This document shows, one piece after another, positions 18,867-25,440 of a DNA stretch of 32,973 nt. Each line of letters begins with the position of its first letter. Position 1 is the stretch's first letter. Source of the stretch: Thermodesulfovibrionales bacterium (GTDB lineage Bacteria; Nitrospirota; Thermodesulfovibrionia; Thermodesulfovibrionales; Dissulfurispiraceae); contig JAGUWD010000040.1 of NCBI GenBank assembly GCA_020062545.1, positions 1-32,973 of the forward strand, read 5' to 3'. Under the pieces are notes generated by a model that did not search any database, had not been told where the DNA came from, and worked only from the letters and a program-made list of their open reading frames with translations. Both the position numbers and the translations under genes were made by a program.

Positions 18867-19299
18867 TTGTTCTCCCTGTAATGTTTGTTGTTATAGTTGC
18901 TGTAGAGCCCCTATCGTTAATTAAAACAACCGTTCCCGCGTTGACGGTGCCTCTCGTCTGAAAGGTATAAACGGTTTCTGTAGTTCCCACATTGGAAATC
19001 CTTATATCGTTTCCAAATGTTGTGGGTGTCTTAGTTTGAATAATGGTACCTGGAGGCTGTTCAATAGTATAGGTGTTCCCCCCTATATTAAATGTAATTC
19101 TGTATTGTCTATTCTCAGCTATAGCTCTTTCTTTATAAAGAAAAATATCGCCCATGACATCCCTCGCTGCACTTTTCAGCCTTGAGTTGGTAGCATAGCT
19201 CTGTAGTTGCGGTATGGCAATTGCTGCCACAACAGCAATTATTCCAATTGTTACCAAAAGCTCAACAAGTGAAAAACCTTCTTGTCCTCTGTATTTCAT
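18844..19299 (-). CDS. fimT: FimT/GspH-like minor pilin
   Basis: A 151-residue prepilin: leader MKYRGQEG, mature FSLVELLVTIGIIAVVAAIAIPQL (Glu5), then SRLKSAARDVMGDIFLYKERAIAENR, the FimT/GspH hallmark, and a small beta domain. First gene of the pilin operon. There is no Shine-Dalgarno: a sigma-54 -12 element lies 12 nt before the ATG, so the transcript is predicted to be leaderless or nearly so. Confidence 0.88.
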   Translation of the reverse strand: MKYRGQEGFSLVELLVTIGIIAVVAAIAIPQLQSYATNSRLKSAARDVMGDIFLYKERAIAENRQYRITFNIGGNTYTIEQPPGTIIQTKTPTTFGNDIRISNVGTTETVYTFQTRGTVNAGTVVLINDRGSTATITTNITGRTSVQFNLQ

Positions 19300-19310
19300 G
19301 TATAAATTAT

Positions 19311-19326
19311 AGCAATTAAAATGCCA
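19311..19326 (-). promoter_or_regulatory. Sigma-54 (-24/-12) promoter of the minor-pilin operon
   Basis: Minus strand: TGGCA (19326-19322), six bases, TTGCT (19315-19311), fitting the TGGCACG-N4-TTGCW consensus with invariant GG and GC at correct spacing. Twelve bases after the GC is the fimT ATG. The sequence TGCTATAAT overlapping it could also act as an extended -10 for sigma-70, giving the same start. A sigma-54 activator gene lies next door. Confidence 0.7.
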
Positions 19327-19441
19327 TAAGGCTACAAATCAGGATTTTCTTTTATTTTCAATATGCTTATTAAAGATGGAGAGATTGGTATGGCGCACTT
19401 TTATGTAACCGAATTCATAATGATGGGTAATTTGCTACATA

Positions 19442-20791
19442 TTACGATATCCCGTATTCTTTTATCTTATTGAGAAGGGTTTTATAGCTGACCTTTAGAA
19501 TTTCTGATGCCCTGCTTTTGTTTCCATGAGTTTGTCTAAGGGCATTTTCGATTCTTGACTTTTCGGCAAACCTTGCTGCTGATTCCGCGACCTCATGCAA
19601 AGGAGCATCTAAATTAATCCTTTCCTTCACATCCGTGCCAAAACTCAGATGTTCGGGCAAAAGTGTTGGCCCATCGCACAGGATAACCGCCCTTTCTATC
19701 ACATTTTTCAGTTCCCTTACATTACCCCTCCATTCATGGCTCAAAAGGATACTCTCGATTTCAGGTAGAATTAAAGGCTCATTTTTATTCATTTCTCTAC
19801 AAAACTGTGAAACAAAATAGCGTGCAAGAGTAGCTATGTCTTCCCTCCTGTCCCTCAATGGAGCGATAACTATGGGGAATACATTTAGTCTATAAAACAG
19901 ATCTTCCCTGAAACGTCCTTCAGAAACCTCCCTTTCAAGATTTTTATTGCTTGCTGCAATGACCCTTACATCAACCTTTATTGTTTTTGTCCCGCCTACC
20001 CTTTCAAATTCATTCTCCTGCAAAACCCTTAAAAGTTTTGACTGAAGAGGCATTTCCATATCCCCTATTTCATCAAGAAAAATCGTACCTTTGTCTGCGA
20101 GTTCAAATCTTCCTATTTTTGTTTCTCCTGCCCCTGTAAAGGCTCCCTTTTCGTGTCCGAATATTTCATTCTCTATCAAATCCTTCGGGATTGCCGCACA
20201 ATTGACTGCAACGAAGGGCTCTTTTGCCCTCTGGCTCAGATGGTGTATTGCCCTTGCAATAAGCTCTTTTCCTGTTCCGCTCTCTCCGAGGATTAACACT
20301 GTGGTTTTAAGAGGCGCCACCTTTTTCACCTTTTCCATTATTTCATTCCATGCCCTGCTCACTCCGATCATATCAGGCATTTTAAGAAATTTTGAAAACT
20401 CTTTTTTCAGGATTATGTTCTCTTTCTCAATGCTTCTTTCGCCTATCGCCCTTTTGATTATCAATAGAAGATGGTCCGGATCAAATGGTTTTGTAATAAA
20501 GTCATAAGCACCTTCTTTTACGGCCTTAACAGCCGTCTCGATGCTTCCGTATGCGGTCATTACAATAACTGGAATAAAGGGAAAGCCTTCCTTTATCGTC
20601 TTCACAATCTCCATGCCGTCTCCATCCGGAAGCTTCAGGTCTGTAATAACAGCACTCAAATCCGATGAAAGCAAGGCGACACCATCCTTAACATTATATG
20701 CTGTCTTAACACTGAACCCTTCAGACTGGAAGTTCTTGGTCAGCATGTCTGCCATACTCTTTTTGTCTTCTATGATTAAAATTGTCTGCAT
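19442..20791 (-). CDS. Sigma-54-dependent response regulator (PilR/NtrC family)
   Basis: A two-component activator of 449 residues. Receiver domain with acidic pair E8-D9, phospho-acceptor D51, VMTAYG and ITKPFD; AAA+ domain with GESGTGKE (about 169-176), GAFTGA (sigma-54 contact) and GTIFLDEIGDM (Walker B); C-terminal Fis-type helix-turn-helix (GNKSRASEILKVSYKTLLNKI). It lies one base after the kinase stop and 142 nt before the pilin operon, which bears a sigma-54 promoter, so regulation of pilin genes is the simplest inference. The general class is certain, the PilR identity likely. Confidence 0.93.
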   Translation of the reverse strand: MQTILIIEDKKSMADMLTKNFQSEGFSVKTAYNVKDGVALLSSDLSAVITDLKLPDGDGMEIVKTIKEGFPFIPVIVMTAYGSIETAVKAVKEGAYDFITKPFDPDHLLLIIKRAIGERSIEKENIILKKEFSKFLKMPDMIGVSRAWNEIMEKVKKVAPLKTTVLILGESGTGKELIARAIHHLSQRAKEPFVAVNCAAIPKDLIENEIFGHEKGAFTGAGETKIGRFELADKGTIFLDEIGDMEMPLQSKLLRVLQENEFERVGGTKTIKVDVRVIAASNKNLEREVSEGRFREDLFYRLNVFPIVIAPLRDRREDIATLARYFVSQFCREMNKNEPLILPEIESILLSHEWRGNVRELKNVIERAVILCDGPTLLPEHLSFGTDVKERINLDAPLHEVAESAARFAEKSRIENALRQTHGNKSRASEILKVSYKTLLNKIKEYGIS

Positions 20792-20792
20792 A

Positions 20793-21668
20793 TCAATCCT
20801 TTGGTAAAAACACCCTGAAAGTGCTGCCTTCTCCTTCTTTGCTTTCTACAGTAATGTTTCCGCCGTGCCCCATGACTATCTTCTGCACAAGAGCCAAGCC
20901 TATTCCCGAACCCTTCTCCTTTGTGGTATAAAACGGCATGAATATTCTGTCCACATCTCTGTCAGCTATTCCTTTGCCGTTGTCTCTGATGGTGATATAA
21001 ACACCATCCTTTTGACTTTCCGTGCCCAGCGATTGACGCTCCGCCCACGCTCCGCGCTTTACATCTATCCATACCCTCTCTCCTGCATCGATGGCATTAT
21101 GGACAAGATTTTTTATTGCCTGCTTTAGCAGGGTTTCATCGCCCTTTATTGAAACATCATCCAATAAACTAAAATCTATTTTATCAGCAGAATCACCCAT
21201 ACTTTGAATAACATCCTTTATGGATGTTGTGAGGTTTATATCGATTTTTTTAATCGGCTCTGACCTCGAAAATTTAAGCAACTCTTCCATAACACAATTC
21301 ATATCCTCAATTTCGTTAAGAATGCCTTGAACTATTTCTCTTCTGTTGTCGTTTTCATCAAGGCTCTTTAAAAGGAGTTTTGCATAGCCTGCTATTACAC
21401 CCATGGGGTTTCTGAATTCGTGTGCTATCCCGGCGGACACCTCTCCGAGCGCAGCAAGCCTCTCCTTTATGACAAGCTGTTCTTTAAGGGACTTTATTTC
21501 GTCTCCGAGTGCCCGGAATGCATTTACAACTGTATTTATCTCAGCACTTTCTTTTTTTGCTTCTTCTTTCTTTAAAAGGCGGGGCAGGAATATTGCAACA
21601 ATAAAGAGTAATATCAGAAAAATCGAGGCTGCCAGGAAAACAATGAGACTATCAGGACCGGCTTTCAT
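20793..21668 (-). CDS. Sensor histidine kinase, single membrane helix
   Basis: Partner kinase of the adjacent regulator, 291 residues. One N-terminal transmembrane helix (about 7-28), a short coiled linker, HisKA with phospho-acceptor H83 in AGIAHEFRNPMG, and HATPase_c with NLVHNAIDA, DNGKGI and GSGIGLALV. There is no extracellular sensor and not the six-helix domain of classical PilS, so the signal probably comes from the cytoplasm or a partner. Residues about 205-220, between two ATPase strands, are an odd GC-rich insertion (21009-21056). The start overlaps the DsbC-like stop (ATGA). Confidence 0.9.
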   Translation of the reverse strand: MKAGPDSLIVFLAASIFLILLFIVAIFLPRLLKKEEAKKESAEINTVVNAFRALGDEIKSLKEQLVIKERLAALGEVSAGIAHEFRNPMGVIAGYAKLLLKSLDENDNRREIVQGILNEIEDMNCVMEELLKFSRSEPIKKIDINLTTSIKDVIQSMGDSADKIDFSLLDDVSIKGDETLLKQAIKNLVHNAIDAGERVWIDVKRGAWAERQSLGTESQKDGVYITIRDNGKGIADRDVDRIFMPFYTTKEKGSGIGLALVQKIVMGHGGNITVESKEGEGSTFRVFLPKD

Positions 21669-22459
21669 TGCCTCCCGTTAATGAGTTCTATGAGTTTATC
21701 CGCAGGCATTGCTCCTGAATAGATCTTGCCATCGGGCATTATCATTGCAGGGGTGCCTGTAATACCAAGTGATTCTGCCAGTTTTATATTATTATCCACT
21801 TCCTTTGTGTCACAATCAGTTTTAGGAATGGGTTTATTCTCGAAATTGTCCTCGAGCATATTCAAAGATTTATTGCATACGATACTCCTGGATTTCCAGT
21901 ATGCATCCTTATGCATCTTTAATGGAAACAGTTTCAAATAAAACACGATATCCTTTCTCTTTTCTAAAACCTTCTTCATCTCCTGATGAAGTTTCCCGCA
22001 GTACGGTCAATCGGGGTCTGTAAATACAATCACCCTTTTTGGTGCATGGACGTTGCCCATGACTAATGCATTATTCACCGGTATCTTTGAAACATCCGCC
22101 TTTCCTATAGGAATCCTCTGGGCGCTTTCCGCAGTTTTATTTGAGCCGGTATTTACTTCGATAATTTGACCTGAAAGGAGATACTTTTTCGAGAAATCCA
22201 CATAAAAAATGCCCTTTTTGCCATTATCCTCTATTTGTATTTCCCATAGGCTCTTTACAGGGCTCAACTGTATATTCAGAACCTTTGCACGGGATAGCTT
22301 CATCTTCTTCAGGATGCCGTTAACTTCATGTGTGCTTAAAGAATGGCACTTCTTGCAATCCCCCTCGCAACCACCATTACTAAAAGAATAGGCTAAGGTT
22401 GAGGTTAAGGTTAAGAATGAAAAAACAATCAAAAGCATTATAAATTTAAATTTATACAT
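21665..22459 (-). CDS. DsbC-like thiol:disulfide protein with predicted selenocysteine (UPYC) and a CXXCH motif
   Basis: Read through one TGA (22009-22007), the frame gives a 264-residue periplasmic protein: signal peptide (about 1-25), CEGDCKKCH (31-39, a possible c-heme site), a DsbC-type dimerisation-like domain (about 45-110), and a thioredoxin fold where VFTDPD is followed by Sec151-Pro-Tyr-Cys154, a normal downstream sequence, and the cis-Pro loop GTPAM. TGA falls exactly on the first Cys of the CPYC motif. A 7-bp hairpin with loop AGGA begins 15 nt after it (21974-21991), as expected of a bacterial SECIS. Alternatives are a nonsense mutation or sequence error. AAGGAA precedes the ATG; the stop overlaps the kinase start. 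selA, selB, selC and selD are not in the window. Confidence 0.8.
21974..21991 (-). promoter_or_regulatory. Predicted bacterial SECIS element
   Basis: On the minus strand CTTCATC pairs perfectly with GATGAAG around the loop AGGA. The first loop G is the 24th base after the TGA, inside the 16-37-base range described for bacterial SECIS elements, and lies in the first two loop positions as the consensus asks. Confidence 0.6.
22384..22415 (-). repeat. Hexad-periodic tract encoding a signal-peptide core
   Basis: Repeats near cttaac/cctcaa/ccttag on the minus strand encode the LTLTSTLA core of the DsbC-like signal peptide. A similar tract (22497-22517, cccttaaccttagccttaa) lies in the same gene's upstream spacer. 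Confidence 0.45.
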
Positions 22460-22528
22460 AGTTCCTTTCCTTTTGACAAATTAATTAAATCGTTTCCCTT
22501 AACCTTAGCCTTAACATTGACTGTTTTT

Positions 22529-22558
22529 ATAATAAATAACTTTTCCTTTGAATTGCAA
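22529..22558 (-). promoter_or_regulatory. Predicted promoter of the DsbC-like/kinase/regulator operon
   Basis: Minus-strand TTGCAA (22558-22553), 18-nt spacer, TATTAT (22534-22529). It overlaps the divergent scpB promoter. Confidence 0.45.
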
Positions 22559-22576
22559 GGCATTTTTTGTTATAAT
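22548..22576 (+). promoter_or_regulatory. Predicted promoter of scpB
   Basis: TTGAAT (22548-22553), 17-nt spacer, perfect TATAAT (22571-22576). The start would fall at 22583-22584, one or two bases before the first scpB ATG, predicting a leaderless mRNA unless the internal ATG at 22630 is used. Confidence 0.6.
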
Positions 22577-22584
22577 TCTGGGCA

Positions 22585-23148
22585 ATGGAAGAATCGGTAG
22601 TATCGGCAACAACATCAGACAACAGGCACATGCATAAGTCAGCCCTCGAGGCCTTGCTTTTTGTTGCTGGAGAGTCTGTTCCCATCAGCAGCCTCGTTAA
22701 GGCGACCGAAATGCCAGAGTCCGAAATCAAAAAATTAATGGAGGAACTGATATCGGACTACAAAGGGAAAGATTCGGGCATACTGATCGTGGAGGTTGCA
22801 GACGGTTACCAGATGGTCACAAACCCGGATTTTTCCATGTGGGTAAAAAAGTTCAAAAATATAAACCAGTCGACTAAGCTCTCTCCCCCAACATTGGAGA
22901 CACTGGCAATAATAGCCTATAAACAGCCGATAACTAAATTAGAGATAGACCAGTTACGGGGTGTCAACTCTGATGGCGCTGTTAAAAGTCTGTTGGATAA
23001 AAGACTTATCAAGATTGTGGGTAAAAAAGAGACTCCGGGCAGACCGTTTCTTTACGGCACAACAAAGGAGTTTTTGCAATATTTCGGCCTTAAGAATTTA
23101 AGCGATTTACCGCCGATCAATGATTTTTTGAAGGATGAAGCAGCATGA
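22585..23148 (+). CDS. scpB: Segregation and condensation protein B
   Basis: Kleisin-associated subunit of the SMC-ScpAB condensin, with two winged-helix domains. Visible: ALEALLFVAGESVPISSL, TPDFSMWVKKF-like centre, LETLAIIAYKQPITKLEIDQLRGVNSDGAVKSLLDKRLIKIVGKKETPGRPFLYGTT, all diagnostic. Length 187 is normal. The first ATG (22585) is preceded only by a TATAAT and no Shine-Dalgarno; the ATG at 22630 (MHKSALEALLF) is a credible alternative start. scpA is not in the window. The stop overlaps the next start (ATGA). Confidence 0.93.
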   Translation: MEESVVSATTSDNRHMHKSALEALLFVAGESVPISSLVKATEMPESEIKKLMEELISDYKGKDSGILIVEVADGYQMVTNPDFSMWVKKFKNINQSTKLSPPTLETLAIIAYKQPITKLEIDQLRGVNSDGAVKSLLDKRLIKIVGKKETPGRPFLYGTTKEFLQYFGLKNLSDLPPINDFLKDEAA

Positions 23149-24101
23149 CTGAAAAATTAAGAGTTAAGAGTCAGGAATTAAGATCGGTCTACTGGCTGCT
23201 GGCTACTTTACTGGTTATTGGCTGCTGGCTAATGGCTACCAGTGCTTATGCTGAAACCTACACTGTAAAAAATGGCGATTCTCTCCATAAGATCGCAAAA
23301 AAATTCAATGTCTCTGAATCCGGGATAAAGAAGGCCAATAACCTGAAGTCCGGCAAACTCAAGGCAGGGACAAAACTGTCCATCCCCAGCAACAAAATCT
23401 ATCACACAGTAAAAAAAGGCGACACACCAAAGAAGATTACAAATAAAACAAACAAACTTAAGGCAGGCCAGCAGATTTTAGCAAAGAAGAAATCCCGTGA
23501 TATCGAAGAATCCCGCAAGGCGTTTTATAAAGAGAAGTCCACACGGGACGCAGAAGATGAACTAAAAGAACCTGAAGATATAAAATCCATAAAGGCGAAT
23601 TATGATAGAAAGGCAACGCCTGTCATAACATCCGCAAGATTGGAAGAGGTAAAAGAGTTGTCGAACTCCAAAGACCTTTCAAAGATGAGCATAAAAGAAA
23701 GGCTCATACTGTTTGCCAAGAAGATGCTGCATCTACCGTATCAATTCGGAGGCAACGGTTCCTTCGGGCTTGACTGTTCTGCATATGTGCAAAAGGTATA
23801 CAGCATCACAGGGATTGAGCTGCCCAGAAGTGCACGGGAGCAGTTCAAGATTGGAGAGGCAATTGATAAAGAGGAACTCGCCATAGGAGATTTAGTATTT
23901 TTCAGGACATATGCATCTTTCCCGTCCCATGTTGGTATCTATCTCGGCAATAACTTGTTTATCCATGCTTCCACAAGGTCAAGGAGGGTGACAATAGACA
24001 GCCTTGAAGAACCTTATTATGTTAAGAGATTTATTGGTGCAAAGCGACTCATTCCGGAAGATGAAGTCAAGATAGCCGAGACACCCACAAAAGAGAAGTA
24101 A
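23145..24101 (+). CDS. LysM and NlpC/P60 domain cell-wall hydrolase
   Basis: An exported murein endopeptidase of 318 residues. A hydrophobic signal (about 16-36) offers both a signal peptidase I site after AYA and a lipobox VIGC with Cys27, so it may be soluble or a lipoprotein. LysM domain at about 38-81 (YTVKNGDSLHKIAKKFNV), a degenerate second LysM (86-113), a charged linker, then NlpC/P60 (185-300) with Cys211 in LDCSAYVQ, His262 in SHVGIYLG and His274 in FIHAS. The N-terminal 33 residues are encoded by heptad-repeat DNA. Coupled to scpB by ATGA. Confidence 0.9.
   Translation: MTEKLRVKSQELRSVYWLLATLLVIGCWLMATSAYAETYTVKNGDSLHKIAKKFNVSESGIKKANNLKSGKLKAGTKLSIPSNKIYHTVKKGDTPKKITNKTNKLKAGQQILAKKKSRDIEESRKAFYKEKSTRDAEDELKEPEDIKSIKANYDRKATPVITSARLEEVKELSNSKDLSKMSIKERLILFAKKMLHLPYQFGGNGSFGLDCSAYVQKVYSITGIELPRSAREQFKIGEAIDKEELAIGDLVFFRTYASFPSHVGIYLGNNLFIHASTRSRRVTIDSLEEPYYVKRFIGAKRLIPEDEVKIAETPTKEK
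23153..23243 (+). repeat. Heptad-periodic tract encoding the N-terminus of the LysM hydrolase
   Basis: First a ttaag/gagttaag-type run (23153-23183), then a run built on tggct, actggct, tggttat (23190-23243), both with about 7-nt periodicity. The second run is translated as the hydrophobic core of the signal peptide. Confidence 0.5.
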
Positions 24102-24121
24102 TTAACTTGCTTGTAAAACCT

Positions 24122-24397
24122 ATGAAGACAAGGGCTCATCTCTATATCTCAGGAAGGGTTCAAGGCGTGTATTACAGGGCATTCACGCAGGAAGTTGCCG
24201 ACTCCCTCGGACTAAAAGGATGGGTTAGAAATCTCCCTGACAGAAGGGTGGAAGCAGTCTTTGAGGGTGAGCGGGAACTCATCGAAGAGGCTATATTGAA
24301 ATGTAAGCAAGGTCCGCCTTACGCAAATGTCACGAATATCGATGTCATATGGGAAGATCAACCGGAGGGCTTCAGCGATTTCAGTATCAGGTATTAG
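24122..24397 (+). CDS. acyP: Acylphosphatase
   Basis: Hydrolyses acyl phosphates such as carbamoyl or acetyl phosphate. The 91-residue product has both catalytic blocks: GRVQGVYYRAFTQ with the phosphate-binding Arg, and GWVRNLPDRRVEAVFEG with the catalytic Asn, and ends in FSIRY. An in-frame TTG exists at 24107, but the ATG at 24122 fits the family; neither has a clear Shine-Dalgarno. bioB begins five bases after the stop. Confidence 0.93.
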   Translation: MKTRAHLYISGRVQGVYYRAFTQEVADSLGLKGWVRNLPDRRVEAVFEGERELIEEAILKCKQGPPYANVTNIDVIWEDQPEGFSDFSIRY

Positions 24398-24402
24398 GGG
24401 GA

Positions 24403-25434
24403 ATGTCCGTGATTGACAGCCTGAGAGATAAGATATTAAGCGGATATTCAATAACTAAAGAAGAAGCACTCCGGATAGCGTCAAGGGTTAAGGGTCATGA
24501 GTCAAGCGATAAGCCAGACTCTAAACTCCAAACTCTAAGCTCACCCCCCAGCCTTCAGCCTTATTTCAACCTATTCGCTGCAGCCAATAAAATAAGGGAA
24601 ACATTCAGAAAGAATTCCATTGACCTTTGTTCTATTGTCAATGCAAAATCAGGTGCATGTCCAGAGGACTGTTCCTACTGCGCCCAGTCATCAAAGAGCA
24701 AGGCAGACATTCCCGTCTATCCACTCGTCAAAAAAAATATGGTAATCGATAAGGCAAAAGAGGCAAAGGACGCCGGCGTGAGAAGATTCTGTATTGTTAC
24801 GAGCGGCAGAAAGGTCGGTAAAAACGAGCTCAAAGAAATATCATCGATGATTGAAGACATACGAAATATTGGTCTTCTTCCATGCGCAACACTGGGGCTT
24901 ATGGGCAGCGATGAATTATCATTCCTTAAACAGAGCGGTCTTGAACGCTACCATCATAACCTTGAAACCTCGGAAAGGTTCTTCCCTGAAATCTGCAGGA
25001 CCCATACATATAACGATAAGCTGAAAACAATAGATGCGGCCAGATCCGCAGGTCTTTCCATATGCTCCGGAGGCATATTTGGCTTAGGAGAGACATGGCA
25101 GGACAGGATAGACATGGCCTTTGCAATAAAAGAATTAAATGTCGATTCTGTGCCGATTAATTTTTTGATACCTGTTAAAGGCACATCAATGGCTGAAATG
25201 GATTTCCTCCATCCGTTTGAAGCCCTTAAGATCATAAGCCTTTACAGGTTTATCCTGCCTGAAAAGGAGATACGGGTCTGCGGCGGTAGGATGCAGATAC
25301 TCGGCGAATTCAATTCAATGGTCTTCATGGCCGGTGCAGATGCCCTCCTTACAGGAAACTATCTGACAACAACAGGCAGGACATACAAAGACGACATTAG
25401 ACTTATAGAACAATATGGACTTAAGATAATCTAA
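24403..25434 (+). CDS. bioB: Biotin synthase with an N-terminal insertion
   Basis: Radical-SAM enzyme that inserts sulfur into dethiobiotin. Cluster motif CPEDCSYC (Cys86, 90, 93 from this ATG), then YHHNLETS, GGIFGLGET and the C-terminal AGADALLTGNY block place it firmly. Residues about 29-54, between the first helix and LFAAANKIRETF, are a Ser/Pro/Lys-rich insertion encoded by heptad-repeat DNA (24484-24560). The frame is open from 24349, but that would overlap the acylphosphatase gene. ATG 24403 is chosen; GTG 24409 has better spacing from GGGGG and is possible. Confidence 0.94.
   Translation: MSVIDSLRDKILSGYSITKEEALRIASRVKGHESSDKPDSKLQTLSSPPSLQPYFNLFAAANKIRETFRKNSIDLCSIVNAKSGACPEDCSYCAQSSKSKADIPVYPLVKKNMVIDKAKEAKDAGVRRFCIVTSGRKVGKNELKEISSMIEDIRNIGLLPCATLGLMGSDELSFLKQSGLERYHHNLETSERFFPEICRTHTYNDKLKTIDAARSAGLSICSGGIFGLGETWQDRIDMAFAIKELNVDSVPINFLIPVKGTSMAEMDFLHPFEALKIISLYRFILPEKEIRVCGGRMQILGEFNSMVFMAGADALLTGNYLTTTGRTYKDDIRLIEQYGLKII
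24484..24560 (+). repeat. Heptad-periodic tract inserted in bioB
   Basis: About eleven consecutive 7-nt units, for example gggttaa, gggtcat, gagtcaa, gcgataa, tctaaac, tccaaac, tctaagc, ccagcct, tcagcct. It is translated in frame as an insertion between two conserved parts of BioB. Confidence 0.6.
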
Positions 25435-25440
25435 CCCGAA

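Noticed and set aside
21009-21056. Inserted mobile element in the kinase
   Set aside because: Only 48 nt, in frame, without terminal repeats or transposase; at most a repeat fragment.
22007-22009. Pseudogene or frameshift in the DsbC-like gene
   Set aside because: The frame is the same on both sides of the TGA, the downstream part is fully conserved in style, and the TGA hits exactly the catalytic Cys with a SECIS-like hairpin after it. A sequence error remains possible.
24349-24402. Longer bioB start
   Set aside because: It would overlap the acylphosphatase gene by 49 bases and adds residues that mirror its frame; ATG 24403 or GTG 24409 is better placed.
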